From positions 117,545 to 181,544 of the forward strand of contig JAOPHQ010000602.1 of the NCBI GenBank assembly GCA_030340625.1: a stretch of DNA of 64,000 nt. Direction: 5' to 3'. Each line of letters opens with the position of its first letter. The stretch's first letter is position 1. Below are positions 1-11,935 of the stretch, in pieces. This DNA comes from Merluccius polli (Eukaryota > Chordata > Actinopteri > Gadiformes > Merlucciidae). The notes under the pieces were generated by a model. The model saw only the letters and a list, made by a program, of their open reading frames with translations. It had not been told where the DNA came from and searched no databases. The position numbers and the translations under genes are program-made.

Positions 1-73
1 GGTGACCTTTTCTACTGACCACGAACACCAGGGGGCAAGGCAGCCAAACTGAATATTAATGCAGTCTGGAGTC

Positions 74-147
74 TCACACACACACACACACGCGCATAAA
101 CACACACACACACGCACCCCCCCCCCCCCCCCTCCCCCTGCCCCCCG
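74..147. repeat. CA repeat and polyC
   Basis: CA dinucleotides with a few CG steps are followed by runs of C. Confidence 0.95.
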
Positions 148-1126
148 TAATTGTTTTCTGAGTTATTTGCTCTCAGCAGCCCTCATCGCTGGTTTGAATA
201 AAACACTTTAAAACTTCAAGGACTCGAATAAAAATTGATTTTTCGAACGAGAACCTTAAAGGTTTTATTGGGGTGTTTAATGTTAAGTGTCGTGCGAAAC
301 AGGAAGCTAAAAGATGAGATCATCCATTGTTTTTTTTGTTTTTTCTAATACATATCTTTCCTTGTAGTTCATAATTTCCCTTATCATTTCAATTATCATA
401 TCAGTTATTCTGCTTTTCATTAAAAAAAAAAAAAAAACAGTGCACCATTAATTATGTGTTTTTTTTTTCTTGCCCTACTCTTACACTTTTAGCAATTTCC
501 ATGGTTGTTTCTTTCTCTTTTTTTTGTTTTCAACTGCCAGTGGCTGACTCACAAAAGCCAACCCTGGGGATTTATCACAAGCTAATGGAGAAATAAAAGG
601 TCAGTCTGTCATGTTCACCGCAGCAGCGCAGCACTCAAAGCAGTCCTCCTCGGACAGCCACGCGCTGTCCAACCAATCGCAAAGCCCGCGTCGCCGTGAT
701 TGACAGGTAGAAAATGGAAGCTGTCCTTGTGTGGCGGTGGAAGTGCTGGCCCTAATGCGGGAGCTCGATGGGGGAGAGCAGGAATACGCAGTAGGAGGCG
801 ATGGGGCGGTGTGTGGCTGCGCGTCGTGCAGCTTTTATAAACACAGGGTGAGAGGTGGCCTTTCCCTTCTGATTGTGTGTAATCCAGGAGGAGTAGGACC
901 AAGTGTCACGGCTGGAGATAAGGGCTTGTTTACTTCACCCCGGGAGAGACAGCAAACCATGTCATTCCCACTGTGTTGACTACTGTAATACTGTTGATGT
1001 TTTACCCAAAAGGTTAGCTTTGTTTATTGATGGAAAAAATGGGAAAAACAATGCTACTCAAAAGCGAGTCCAATGTGAGTGTTACGCTGAATTTCCGCGT
1101 AACACACACACAAGGTAATCTGGGAT

Positions 1127-1570
1127 CCAGCTGTCCTACTATGTTATCGCCAAAACTTCCAGGGGGGGAGACGGCACAGAAGCCGGGGCCGGAAACCGGA
1201 AACCAGAAATGGAAAGGGGTGGAGTTATGCCTTGTTTCCTGTTTCGTTATGGAGATATTCTACCGAAGAAAACTCATTCCCGCGAGCGCAAGCTGTCAGA
1301 AGTGTATTTTTACAATTGCCTGTCGACTCTACACCGGTGTTGATTTGAAACTTTAACAGACACTTTTTCTAAGGACGTCGACGTCCGTACAGGATGTTCT
1401 AGCTTGTCTTCCCACCGGGAAAAGTTTTACTAGTGCTGGCCGTGTTCGCTGTTGCTGTTGCAACAACAACAAGATTAGTCGAAAGTAAACATATGAGGCA
1501 AATAAAGTGAAACACCCAGTTCACCCTGATTTCAGCTTGTCTGCTATCAGACTAGCTTATTCATCTAAAG
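1127..1570 (+). repeat. Unnamed dispersed repeat, copy A
   Basis: This stretch shares long blocks with 14925-15240, in the same order and orientation. Shared blocks include TCCTACTATGTTAT, a G-run followed by GAGA(C/T)GGCACAGA, TTGTTTCCTGTTTCGTTA with GGAGATATTCTAC just after it, GAAGAAAACTCATTCC and GCTATCAGACT. I do not recognise the family. Confidence 0.7.
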
Positions 1571-1600
1571 TCTGATTTGTGAGACTACACACAAGGCCTC

Positions 1601-1643
<43 letters not shown>
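1601..1643. repeat. TTA trinucleotide repeat
   Basis: An uninterrupted TTA array of 43 bases. Confidence 0.97.
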
Positions 1644-1644
<1 letters not shown>

Positions 1645-2764
1645 CAGCATAATATGTAATGACATTAAATACGTTCTAGTCTGTCATTAACTACTTAAAT
1701 GGTTTATTTCCCAGATGGATGATGCAAAATGTCATCTGCTTGATCATTTATCGACAACGTTTTCCAGCGTCGATGCCCAGCCCCAGTGAGCGCTAGGTCA
1801 ACGTGTCGGCCGCGGCGTTCGGATACCGCCAGGAGATTATTAATGATCTGTCAGCCGATGATGGATAGCACAAGACAAAAGCGCCGCCGCTGTCCCCCCT
1901 GTACGTCAAATTAATTATGCCACTTCCGTGTTTTTTTTTTTCCTCCCCCCCCCGCCCTCATGTCCATCTCACAAAACCCACGGCCCGCGTGCCAATCCGA
2001 GTTGGCACGGCAACCGTCGCAGTGGCGGCGGCGACGGCGCCTGTTGTCATCGGGATACTCGACTTCCCCCATAACCAATTGGACGCATCTGTCTCTCTCT
2101 CAGGTGGCGTGTTGATATCCTCCGTGTTGAAGTTAAGTGTGAAATGCTATTTGGAAATCAGTGGCGGCGGGGGGAAGCCCGGGGGGGGGGCGGGGGCCCA
2201 GGCGTGCCAGCGCGGTCGCAGGTCCTCTCTGTAATTAACAGCTGTCAGCGAGCCACACTTCCCTATTGTGACTCTTTAATAAAGATGCACAGTGGAGGGG
2301 CCGCCACGCCGATCACCACCATCTCCATGCAGTCGTCGCTGGGTTGTGCGCTGTGGGGCCAAATCAAGTTGACTCACTGACGACGCACACGTTTGCTCCA
2401 TTGTCTCCGCCCCCACCAAAAAATGAAACACATTACACAATAAAAACCTCGAAAACATTCATGGTTCATGCGTAGATTTGAAAATGAAGGCATTTTTCTG
2501 CTACACTCAGCACCCCCCGCCCGCCCCCCACCGCTACACAGCTCAGACATCTAACAATAGAAACACTTTGTTTGGGAAGGAGAAAAAGCACCACACAAAG
2601 TTCAGACACCAGCGGGATCTCTGGTGTCGAGGATCAAGAGTCGTGCGGCGGTGGAGGGGGCAGTGGAGGTACTGGAGTTAGAACAGCGCCGCTTGGCCTC
2701 CGCCAAGCTCAGTGCGAACAGGGAGCGCGCCGATTCCCTGTTACGCTACCGAATGAAGAAGTGG

Positions 2765-3035
2765 AAGCAGAAGCTTTATTGTCATTGCACATGTACAAGT
2801 ACTACACAACGAAATGTGATCTCTGCATTTGGCCCATCACTAGCTGCAGCACTAGGAGCAATGGGCAGCCGCAGTGCAGCGCTCGGGGACCGACTCCAGG
2901 TCTGCCGCCTAGTGCCTCACGCTCAAGGGCACCGGCAGGAGTATTAACCTAACATGGATGTTTTTGGTGTCGTAGGAAACCGGATCACCAGGAGGAAACC
3001 CACGGGGGGAACATACAAACCCCACACTCTAAATA
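2765..3035. repeat. Fish interspersed repeat (TTTATTGTCATTGCAC type)
   Basis: It contains CTTTATTGTCATTGCACATG, CTCAAGGGCACCGGCAGGAG, GGAAACCGGATCACC and GGAGGAAACCCACG. These phrases are very common in teleost repeats as I remember them. The family is not resolved. Confidence 0.6.
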
Positions 3036-3939
3036 ATTCAATCATTGAATACCTGAGAATTGCGTTTAACTTTGACTTCTGCACATGCCTGGATTTGCAT
3101 GTAATTCGATTTTGGATTTAGTTTATTTTTGCGGTTATACTATTACCCTGTAATATGCTTTCCAGTAGGCCTATATTTATATTTGTATATTTGTATCTCT
3201 GTTTTTGTCTAGCATACTTTAGCTTTTACCTCTGCCAGAAGTCACTAAGGACTTGCGTACACTTGTAAATGCCTGAGATTTGATTTAGGAGTTATTTGTA
3301 GTTTTTTTATTTATCACAATACCCCCAGAAAATTAATGGTAAAATATATTCACACTCACTTGTATTTCAGAAATTGTTATATAAAGTTGTCTTTTTTTAA
3401 CAACCTGTTTTATTCAGTGAAATCTATTGAGGTCGTCTATAATTTAGGAGTTAATTATTCAGGGTAATCAATCTAAAATGGAGCTCAGATTTTCACAGAC
3501 TATTCCAGCCACATTAACTTCGTATTAATCCTTAATTACAATGATTATATTAAATTAACAGGGTAGTTGTTAATTTGGCAAATGAGGCATATTTTTGCGG
3601 TAATTGTTTTGTGTCGTAATGTAATGGATCGATAATTCTGCACCATTTAACCCAACGCTGCAGAGTCTGTCGTTACTTCTCAGCGCTTTGATTCCCAATT
3701 CAGCTTTACATCACAAAACCCCAGTGACCTTTTAATATCCATTACAGCTTTAGCAGCAAGGCCTATCAGATAAGTGATGGAAATACTCACATGCAGGCAT
3801 GCTGGATCTCCTGCACTAATGATAACATCAACTCCCACAAAAAAAACCTCCAACGCTACTCCATTGAAAGCAAGGTGTTGCGGGAAGGCGCAATAGTCGC
3901 AGCCCACACCAGCGCCTCGACACATCCGGCGTTACACAG

Positions 3940-4160
3940 GCCATATATTTATGACACCCCCTAACCCCAGCCCCCCAAAGGGCAAGGAAAAACTCTGAAC
4001 TATCAAGGAAGAAACCTTGAGAAGGAACGGAGAACGGGGGATCCCACCGTACATGATGGTCAGGAGGGCAATGGGTGCCATCATTGACATACATAATAGT
4101 ATTACAAGCCAACATTTGAAGTAAAATGTCATTGTTTTTATATAGGTTATAGATGTGGAG
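3940..4160. repeat. Fish interspersed repeat (GGCAAGGAAAAACTC type)
   Basis: CCCCCCAAAGGGCAAGGAAA, GGAAGAAACCTTGAGAAG and GGGGGATCCCACC match a repeat that is widespread in teleost genomes, probably LINE-derived. This copy is diverged and partial. Confidence 0.55.
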
Positions 4161-4428
4161 GATGCTCCATGAACACAAACAGACACCCTGTTGTAAGGAG
4201 AGTGGAAGCACCTTCATGAAGTCTCCAGTGTCTTCGTTCAGGGGAAGGAAGCGCAGAGTTTCTTGCCCTGATTTACACTCAACTATTGCACTCCGATTGC
4301 ACTATTGCTCTCCTACCTCCTGTGCTCTAAATGGTACAACGATGGGTTGAACCCCATTTGAATTTAATCCAGGGGCTTTTCAAAAGCACCAAAAAATCCT
4401 TCATCTTAGATAGCAGTTGGGGGAAGAG

Positions 4429-4429
<1 letters not shown>

Positions 4430-4473
<44 letters not shown>
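4430..4473. repeat. GA repeat with G run
   Basis: A GA array ends in a run of nine G. Confidence 0.95.
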
Positions 4474-4689
4474 TGCTACCTCCTCGTCTCAGTTTCCTGC
4501 CGGCCACTGAGGTCATGAGGAAAGTAATAAGCAGTGACTATAAAAGAGAATGATTCACATAGAAAATAGTCGAAGCCATAGCCATAATATAGTATGATAT
4601 CTATGGGGGGGAAAAACATAATTTGCTCCCTTCCTGTCGCTTTACCCTACGGTACATGGGAGCGCAGGCTTCAATTTATTAAAGGTACA

Positions 4690-4815
4690 TTATATCAGAA
4701 TCAGCTTTATTGGCTAAGTATGTGTACATAAAAGGAATTTGACTTTTTTCATTGCTCTCACACAGAATAGGCATCCTTACACAGAATAGGCATCCTTACA
4801 CAGAATAGGCATACA
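4690..4815. repeat. Fish interspersed repeat (ATCAGCTTTATTGGC type) with 19-bp tandem units
   Basis: It starts AGAATCAGCTTTATTGGCTA and continues with a partial match to a common teleost repeat. Inside, a 19-base unit (CACAGAATAGGCATCCTTA) is repeated almost three times at 4759-4812. Confidence 0.55.
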
Positions 4816-5456
4816 GCTAAAACAAGGACAACAAAGCAGAACATTTAACTACTCTGTACAGATATAAATACATATAAAAAGTACACATTTGTACAACAGT
4901 GACATTTTGTAACATGAAGTTAGTGCAATGATGCTGATTAACAGGTTGCTTTATATACATGAGGTAGGCGGACATGACAGTATATGCATGTACAGAACAC
5001 AATACCATAGAGAGTGCTTAGATTTATAAATGCTGTCAGATTTAGAGTTTGCAGTTCAGGATTGTACCAATAGAGACTCTTCATAGAGAACAAATACGAG
5101 GCGTATTGCTTCTTAAAAAGTGTTTCTATTGCAACTTAAAATCCAGCATACTTGGGGAAAAAAAAAGTCAATAATAAAGTCCATATTCAGGGCTCTAAGT
5201 GGTCGTCGGTGTAGATGTTCATGTTTACGAGCGATATTTGTTCTCGAAATAGAGACGTAGCAGCGAGGAATGAAGCCCTGCTGTCGGTTGTTGTGTTCAT
5301 ATCGGAGTACAGCCTCAGCCGACCGACTCTTTAGGCAAATTCCATTCCTCCGCATGTGAAATCACCGCCGTCTGTAAGTTACATCTGTCACACACACAGA
5401 TGTAACTTACAGACCCAGAGAAAAATAACACGAAAAGTTGAATTTGAAGTCACACA

Positions 5457-5503
<47 letters not shown>

Positions 5504-5520
5504 CTCCCCCCCCCCCCCCC
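5457..5520. repeat. TC repeat and polyC forming the exon 3 pyrimidine tract
   Basis: (TC)n followed by TGTCT and about 15 C runs right into the AG of gpc6 exon 3. Confidence 0.95.
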
Positions 5521-5522
5521 AG

Positions 5523-5914
5523 AGTTTTTCCTGGAGCTGCTGGAGAACACGGAGCGGTCCCTGAACGAGATGTTCGTGCGGACCTACGGCAAGCCCTACA
5601 TGCAGAACTCGGAGGTGTTTCAGAACCTGTTCGTCGAACTCAAGCGCTACTACACGGGCGGCAACGTCAACCTGGAGGAGATGCTCAACGACTTCTGGTC
5701 CCGGCTGCTGGAGCGCATGTTCACGCTGCTCAACTCGCAGTACGTCATCACCGAGGACTACCTGGAGTGCATCAGCAAGTACACGGACCAGCTCAAGCCC
5801 TTCGGCGACGTGCCCCGCAAGCTCAAGGCCCAGGTGACGCGGGCGTTCATCGCCGCGCGCACCTTCGTCCAGGGCCTGTCGGTCGGCCGCGAGGTCGCCC
5901 AGCGGGTATCCATG
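5523..5914 (+). CDS. gpc6: gpc6 exon 3 (helical core)
   Basis: This 392-base exon starts after a polyC-AG acceptor and ends at ATG|GTAAGT. It opens with the last two bases of a split codon and closes in phase 0. It encodes about 131 residues, FFLELLENTERS to VAQRVSM, including the glypican-family stretches NVNLEEMLNDFW and PFGDVPRKL. This is the helix bundle of the extracellular core, with a conserved cysteine in YLEC. The exon is GC-rich with strong G/C third positions, unlike the flanking intron. The acceptor is unusual: the polypyrimidine tract is a (TC)n repeat of about 44 bases followed by about 15 C, so its length is likely polymorphic. Confidence 0.93.
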
Positions 5915-8900
5915 GTAAGTTGTGGATAGCACCCGGTACCTGCTACTTTTTTTTGGTATCACTTCGGTCGAGGTTTAAAGCGAGCTGAGCAGATACTAAA
6001 AGGTGATGTGAAAAACACTGCAGACCACTAGAGACCACCGGGGAGAATCGGCGACGATTGGTCAATTGACAAAGTGCAGGCGTATCAAGAACACCGTCCC
6101 TCATGAGCTCCTTTAAGGAATAGGGCATTGTGTAGCGAGTGTGTAGTTGAACGAGTGAGCGAGAGTGAGATAGTAATTACCTGGATGCCACTTTAGTTCT
6201 ATGAGTACGTGCGTAGCCGTAGCCGGTTGGAAGTGAAGTTGACAGTCTAGCAGTTACAGTTTGTCAGTGAACAAAGGCAGGAATGTTAACACCTCCATTG
6301 TTCCTGTGTGCGTTTGTGTCACGCTGAAGATGATGTCACAGCAGTTTCAAACAGTGTCGCTGTTGTGATGAGCTAAGAATCCTGCCTACACTGATGGGGT
6401 GCTATCTGCACTGAAAAAAAAGTACTTGGTACCGAAAGCGAGTAGAGTCTAGCCGAGCAGTACCATGTAGTAGAAAAACAGCTTAACCGTCTGGGAGGAA
6501 TAAAGTGCATCTTATCTCGTCAAACAGATCAATATCAAAGTGGTCTGGATGAAGGCGTTTAATTGGAGCGACGTTGTTTGAGTGCCGCTACAAGGCTAGG
6601 CGAACGAAACCGAACCTAGTCGGAGGGGGTGGTGGAAGTGACTTGACTATTTATCGGGATTCTAATATTACAAATAAGAAAACAAGAGCAATCTGTATTT
6701 ATGAAGTGAACCGTTATCTAACCATCAAACTTTCCCAACATAGTGTTGCACAACCTTGCAGCTTGTGTTCATATTTCTGTTTGAGGTTCTTCTTCTTTCT
6801 CCCGGTTGTCCTGCCAAACCCAAGTTTCGGCCCAAAACTTTATTTTTTTCTCATCTTTGGTCTAATATGTTTTCTCTCGCTCATGTCTCAGGCTTTCTGG
6901 GCTCCGGGCTTATCCTGAAGCCTCCATAGTCTAGTAAAACTATGAAGGGGTTTTTGTCTGGATCGTCCCAGCCCGGCCAACCCGGCCCTAATGTTTGCAA
7001 CTCTATTGCCTAATATTTGTTCGGCCCAGGATAAAGATGCCATTAATCACGGTGTGGCCCGAGAGTATTCTGTTTGAAGTGATGTAATGCTAACACGGCT
7101 CCCGTGGTGTGGAGCGGTGGGGCGCACGTGTCTCGTTTTGATCACGTACAAAAGATTAAAGGAATACAGAAAGAGGCTAAGGCTTTGGAGATAGCCACAT
7201 TAAAACCACAACCATAACAGGACTAATTTCCCCCCCCCCCCCCCCCCCTGTATCCCCTCTCTTCTCCCTCCCCGACTTAAACTCAATCAGGGACGCATTG
7301 AAATCGTTGCTAAATAGGATTCTAGTCACTGGTATGAATATGTATTCCAGTGCTGATTGTACACTACGCACGGTAGGGTAATCAATGTGTGTGTCTGTGT
7401 GCTGTTGGGTCTAATTCAGGCCCTGAACCCCCTGAACCCTTAAACATACCCGGCCGAGTATCGGTTCGCAGCAAGCCTCGCCGCTTTTATGAGCGGCGGC
7501 CGAGGACGAGTTGTTAGTATGCGTTTAGTGAGTCACACGGTGCTTGCCAAAAACTTCCACCCCCCCCATTCCCCCATGCACCCCCCCGCCAGTGTCCCCG
7601 TCTCACCTCTGACATTTCGGGATGGACCCCGGGACACAGGTCATGTGTCTGGGGCTTACGGACGTTTCCCCTTTTGATCTCCAGGGTCTAAACTCATCAT
7701 CGGGTAAGGGGGTGGCGGTAGGGAAGAGGGGGCGGGGGGTGGCGGTGGGGGTTGTGGAGAGATCGGATATAAGCATAATGGAAGGAGACACCGCTGTGCG
7801 TGGTGGTGTCTCGCGGCAGGGACGGCCGGGAGAGATGTGACATCTATGCCTAGCGCGGCCAGGGTGTTTATTGAATTACGGTAGGCAGGGCAGTACATCA
7901 TGTCTTTTCACAGCTTAGCAGACGTGACACAACACCGGCGGCTGAAGCTCACACAGAGACACGTCTGCTGTACATGTGCTCACAGACGTGCTCCAGGGTC
8001 GGGTTTTTATCATCTTTTCCACATGCCGGTGAATTCTGCCACGGTGCTCCTCATTTCAGTCGTGCTAACTGATCGATAGATGATAGATCCGGTTTGAAGT
8101 GACTTGAGTACACTTATTCTAACATATCGTTATATATTATTCTTCATGTAGGGCCCTCTTAAAAATGATTATCAGTCTTACAATAACTTCATAGTCTTCA
8201 AAGGCGAACACCTAATGGCAGTAGAATATTGTAAACTTATAATAAAGAGAAGCTTTGGCGCCTAGACAGTATGTTACCAATGTTGCTAATTAGTCCTTAA
8301 GGAATTCACCATCCAAATACTGCTGGATAAAGAAGTTTGTACTCCCAATCCTTAAAGCTCCCATACATTGTGTGATATTTGTGGTACAATTAAGTTGATA
8401 TGGCAGGATTTTGATACGTGTTTGGATTATGGAGTAAATGTAATCTAAGAAGATTTGTGGCTGAAATCATCCCTTATCATCACCATGCATGTATCACACA
8501 TAGTAAGTAAGTCAGTAAGTAAGTAAGTAAGTAAGTCAAACTTTATTTATAAAGCACCTTTTCGAACAGCAACGTTCCAAAGTGCTTGAACAAAAGAAAG
8601 CAGAGACAAATACAGCAGTAATTCAGACAGATAAACACATACAGTATGTCACATAAAGAATAATACAATTATTGCATAAAACCAAAATGGATAAAGAAAA
8701 ACAACACTAGTTTGGGGAGTGCACACAGAGAGGAACATTGTAAAAAGGCCAATCTTCATGCTGCGGATCGGTTTGTACGGGCGCGTCAAATCGTGCTCCA
8801 CAGAAAGCGGCCGCGTACAGCCTTTTATCGGAAATGAAACACGACGTTAAAATAAAAAGAAAGAGGCAAGGGTTTCCCTGAGCTGCGGCCACGTCTAAGA

Positions 8901-11879
8901 TGCGCATGTGAGATGTGCCGGATGGAAGAGTACATACTCTGCGTGTTACGTCGAGAGCTGCCGGCTGAGGACCCGTATGTCCGAGCACCCTGTCCACCGA
9001 AGAGCTCTTCTGGGTGTCAGCTGAGAAAAGAACCCTCTGCTCAGCTTCTCCTTCAGCACAGGGCACAGTAAAATAGCACAGGGACATCTGATTAAGACTA
9101 ATATTCAAACGTGTGGGGAACATTGTATACTATTTTCCCAGGAGAATACCTAATATGGGTAAAATAACGATTATTTTGTTAAATAGCCCGAAAAGGCTTG
9201 AGAAAGGGAAAATGCGATTTAAACGGCCTGTGTGTTTATTGTGTTGTCTTCCGGCTTGATAAACAGCCTCATTATATTGTTGTGTAGGAACAGTTTATAT
9301 GTGCTAGTGTAACGTAATTGCACTGCATCTCTCCTCTTGAACGTCAGGCAGTTGACCTCTGCTCTGAAGCTATTTTTGAATGAAGTGAAACAACGTGAAT
9401 CTATGTATTTGATAATGTAATGCACCACTTATGGTGGTGCATTATAAAACATCGATTATTTTCCTCAAGAAAGCACACATTGCAGAAGGCAGTGTACATA
9501 CTGTATACCCTGTAGATACTACATCTACTAATAGTACAATATTCATATACTATCAACATATTTTGCAGCCTTGGATAATAGATCTAGGGCTGCAACTAAC
9601 GATTATTTTCGTCGTCGATCAATCTAACAATTATTTGTTCGATTAATAGATCAATCATTTAGTCTTGAAAATGTCAGAAATAATAACAAATGCCATCACA
9701 AGTAACCAGAGTCCAAAGTGATGTCTTAAATGTGCTTGCTTTATCTGACAAGCAGCCGAGAAAAAACTAAAGTATTCATTTTTTAATGATCCATGAACCA
9801 AACATTTGAATTTCTGATACATCAAGCAGCAAATGTTTGGTATTTGTACTCGATGGATGACCATAACGATGAATAGATTCTAAAAATTTGATTCCATTAA
9901 TTGTCTTGTCGATCGACTAATCGATGAATCGACTAATTGTTGCAGCCCTTAAAAGATCTGCCAGTTGTATCACGGATTAAATAAATAGGTAACGCTTTCG
10001 ATTAAGGTCCTTGTAATAACCATTAATTAATAGGTAATAAGGCCCTTGTAAGTCCTTACAAGATGCTTATTAACATTATTGTGTGTTTATAAGCCTATAT
10101 AAGTGTTAATAATGGCATTATAATACAGTTAATAGCAGGCTATAACACATTTATAAGCGCTTATAAGAAACTTGTTAACAGTTTGCAAATGCTTAAGAAC
10201 ATTAATAAAAGCCTCATGAGTATCTTATAATTGTTCATAATAGCATTACAAACACCCATAACCCACCCATTACGTCTTTATTAATCTTCTTTGTTTGCTT
10301 ATTGATATTAAAATATACTTTATTGCTCATCTATTATAAGTTAACTATGCACTTGTTAACAGTTAACTGTGCTTTTTGCAGCTACCGGATCTAAAGCGAG
10401 AACAATGCCTTATTAAGTCTAATAAATATTTCATTATGTGTTAATTACTGGTTAATGATTTTCCCAACCTCCACATCTAGAATGTGGTCAAGGCTGATAT
10501 AATGGGAAGAAAAAAAAACGGAAGCTGCAAAAAGCATAGTTAACTGTTAACAAGTGCATAGTTAACTAATAATAACAGCATAATAAAGTATATTTTATTT
10601 TAGTAAAGCAAACAAAAAAAGATTCTTAAAGGCATAATAATGCATAATAAATAATGTATTAGCCTTAATAAGGCATCGTTCTCGCTTTAGATCCAGTAGC
10701 TGCAAAAAGCACAGTTAACTGTTAACAAGTGCATCGTTAACTTATAATAGATGAGCAATAAAGTATATTTTAATATCAATAAGCAAACAAAAGAAGATTA
10801 ATAAAGACGTAATGGGTGGGTTATGGGTGTTTGTAATGCTATTATGAACAATTATAAGATACTCATGAGGCTTTTATTAATGTTCTTAAGCATTTGCAGA
10901 CTGTTAACAAGTTTCTTATAAGCGCTTATAAATGTGTTATAGCCTGCTATTAACTGTATTATAATGCCATTATTAACACTTATATAGGCTTATAAACACA
11001 CAATAATGTTAATAAGCATCTTGTAAGGACTTACAAGGGCCTTATTACCTATTAATTAATGGTTATTACAAGGACCTTAATATAAAGCGTTACCAATAAA
11101 TAAACATTGAACATTACCATTTATTTAACCTTGTGCCGTAGTGTTTGGTGTATTTTTTTTTTGCATGGCTTTTAGTCAATTTTTTTGGACGTCTCCCTAC
11201 ACACACACGTCACACACACACACACGTGTTGAGAACTATTCGCTGTGGCAGTGTAACATAATCGATAGGAAGCGGGCAGACAGGCAGAGTCAGTGGTCCC
11301 TGGGTTGATGTGTGAGGCGGCATGTGTGTTTGTCAGGAGATGTCTGGATGATCCCATCTCAGGACACCATGATGGAGAAGTGGATGCTGGGTCAATTCCA
11401 CGTCTCAGGAGTAAAAAACACGACAAAAAAAATACTCAAAAACTGCTGCACAGCCTCAGTGACTTTTTATATATTTCATATTTGTTCCAGCCAACACTCT
11501 ATTTATATAATAGCTGTGGTATAGCAGTGACTTTTCATAGTTTAGTCTGCAACATGACAACTCACTCACGCCTCCCTCCCCCACCCTCCTCCTCCTACTC
11601 TATTCTCTTGTCTCGGTAGGATTCTGTACCAAGTTCATACGCTGGTTCACCTTACAAGCGGCCGTGGTAGCGCCGCGGTATCCGTGAGCGGCAACGTGCT
11701 TCCCTGTTTTACTCAGCCTGAATAAACTGGGAGAACATGAAGACACCCAGGCAGACAACAATAGCGATGTCTCCCTCTCTGTATTGCTCACATGCACCCT
11801 GAATGTCAACTGCAAATTGTTCTTTTGGGAAACGTGGGGACTCTGTGTACGTTCGGGCAGAGCGATGTGCCTTGAATAT

Positions 11880-11935
<56 letters not shown>

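Larger units (their letters stand above)
1..5522 (+). other. gpc6: gpc6 intron 2 (part)
   Basis: No exon with glypican exon-2 features (cysteine-rich start, early helix) was found here. The stretch holds simple repeats (CA/polyC 74-147, TTA 1601-1643, GA 4430-4473), fish interspersed repeats near 1127-1570, 2765-3035, 3940-4160 and 4690-4815, and some unique-looking sequence (about 1780-2420). A short coiled-coil-like reading frame at 2624-2770 is discussed in the findings. Confidence 0.7.

Noticed and set aside
1..5500. gpc6 exon 2
   Set aside because: I looked for the early cysteines and helix of glypicans with flanking GT/AG and found none. It is probably upstream of the window.
5438..5522. 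Upstream extension of exon 3 reading frame (Leu/Ser run, Pro run)
   Set aside because: This is the (TC)n/polyC acceptor tract read in frame, not protein.
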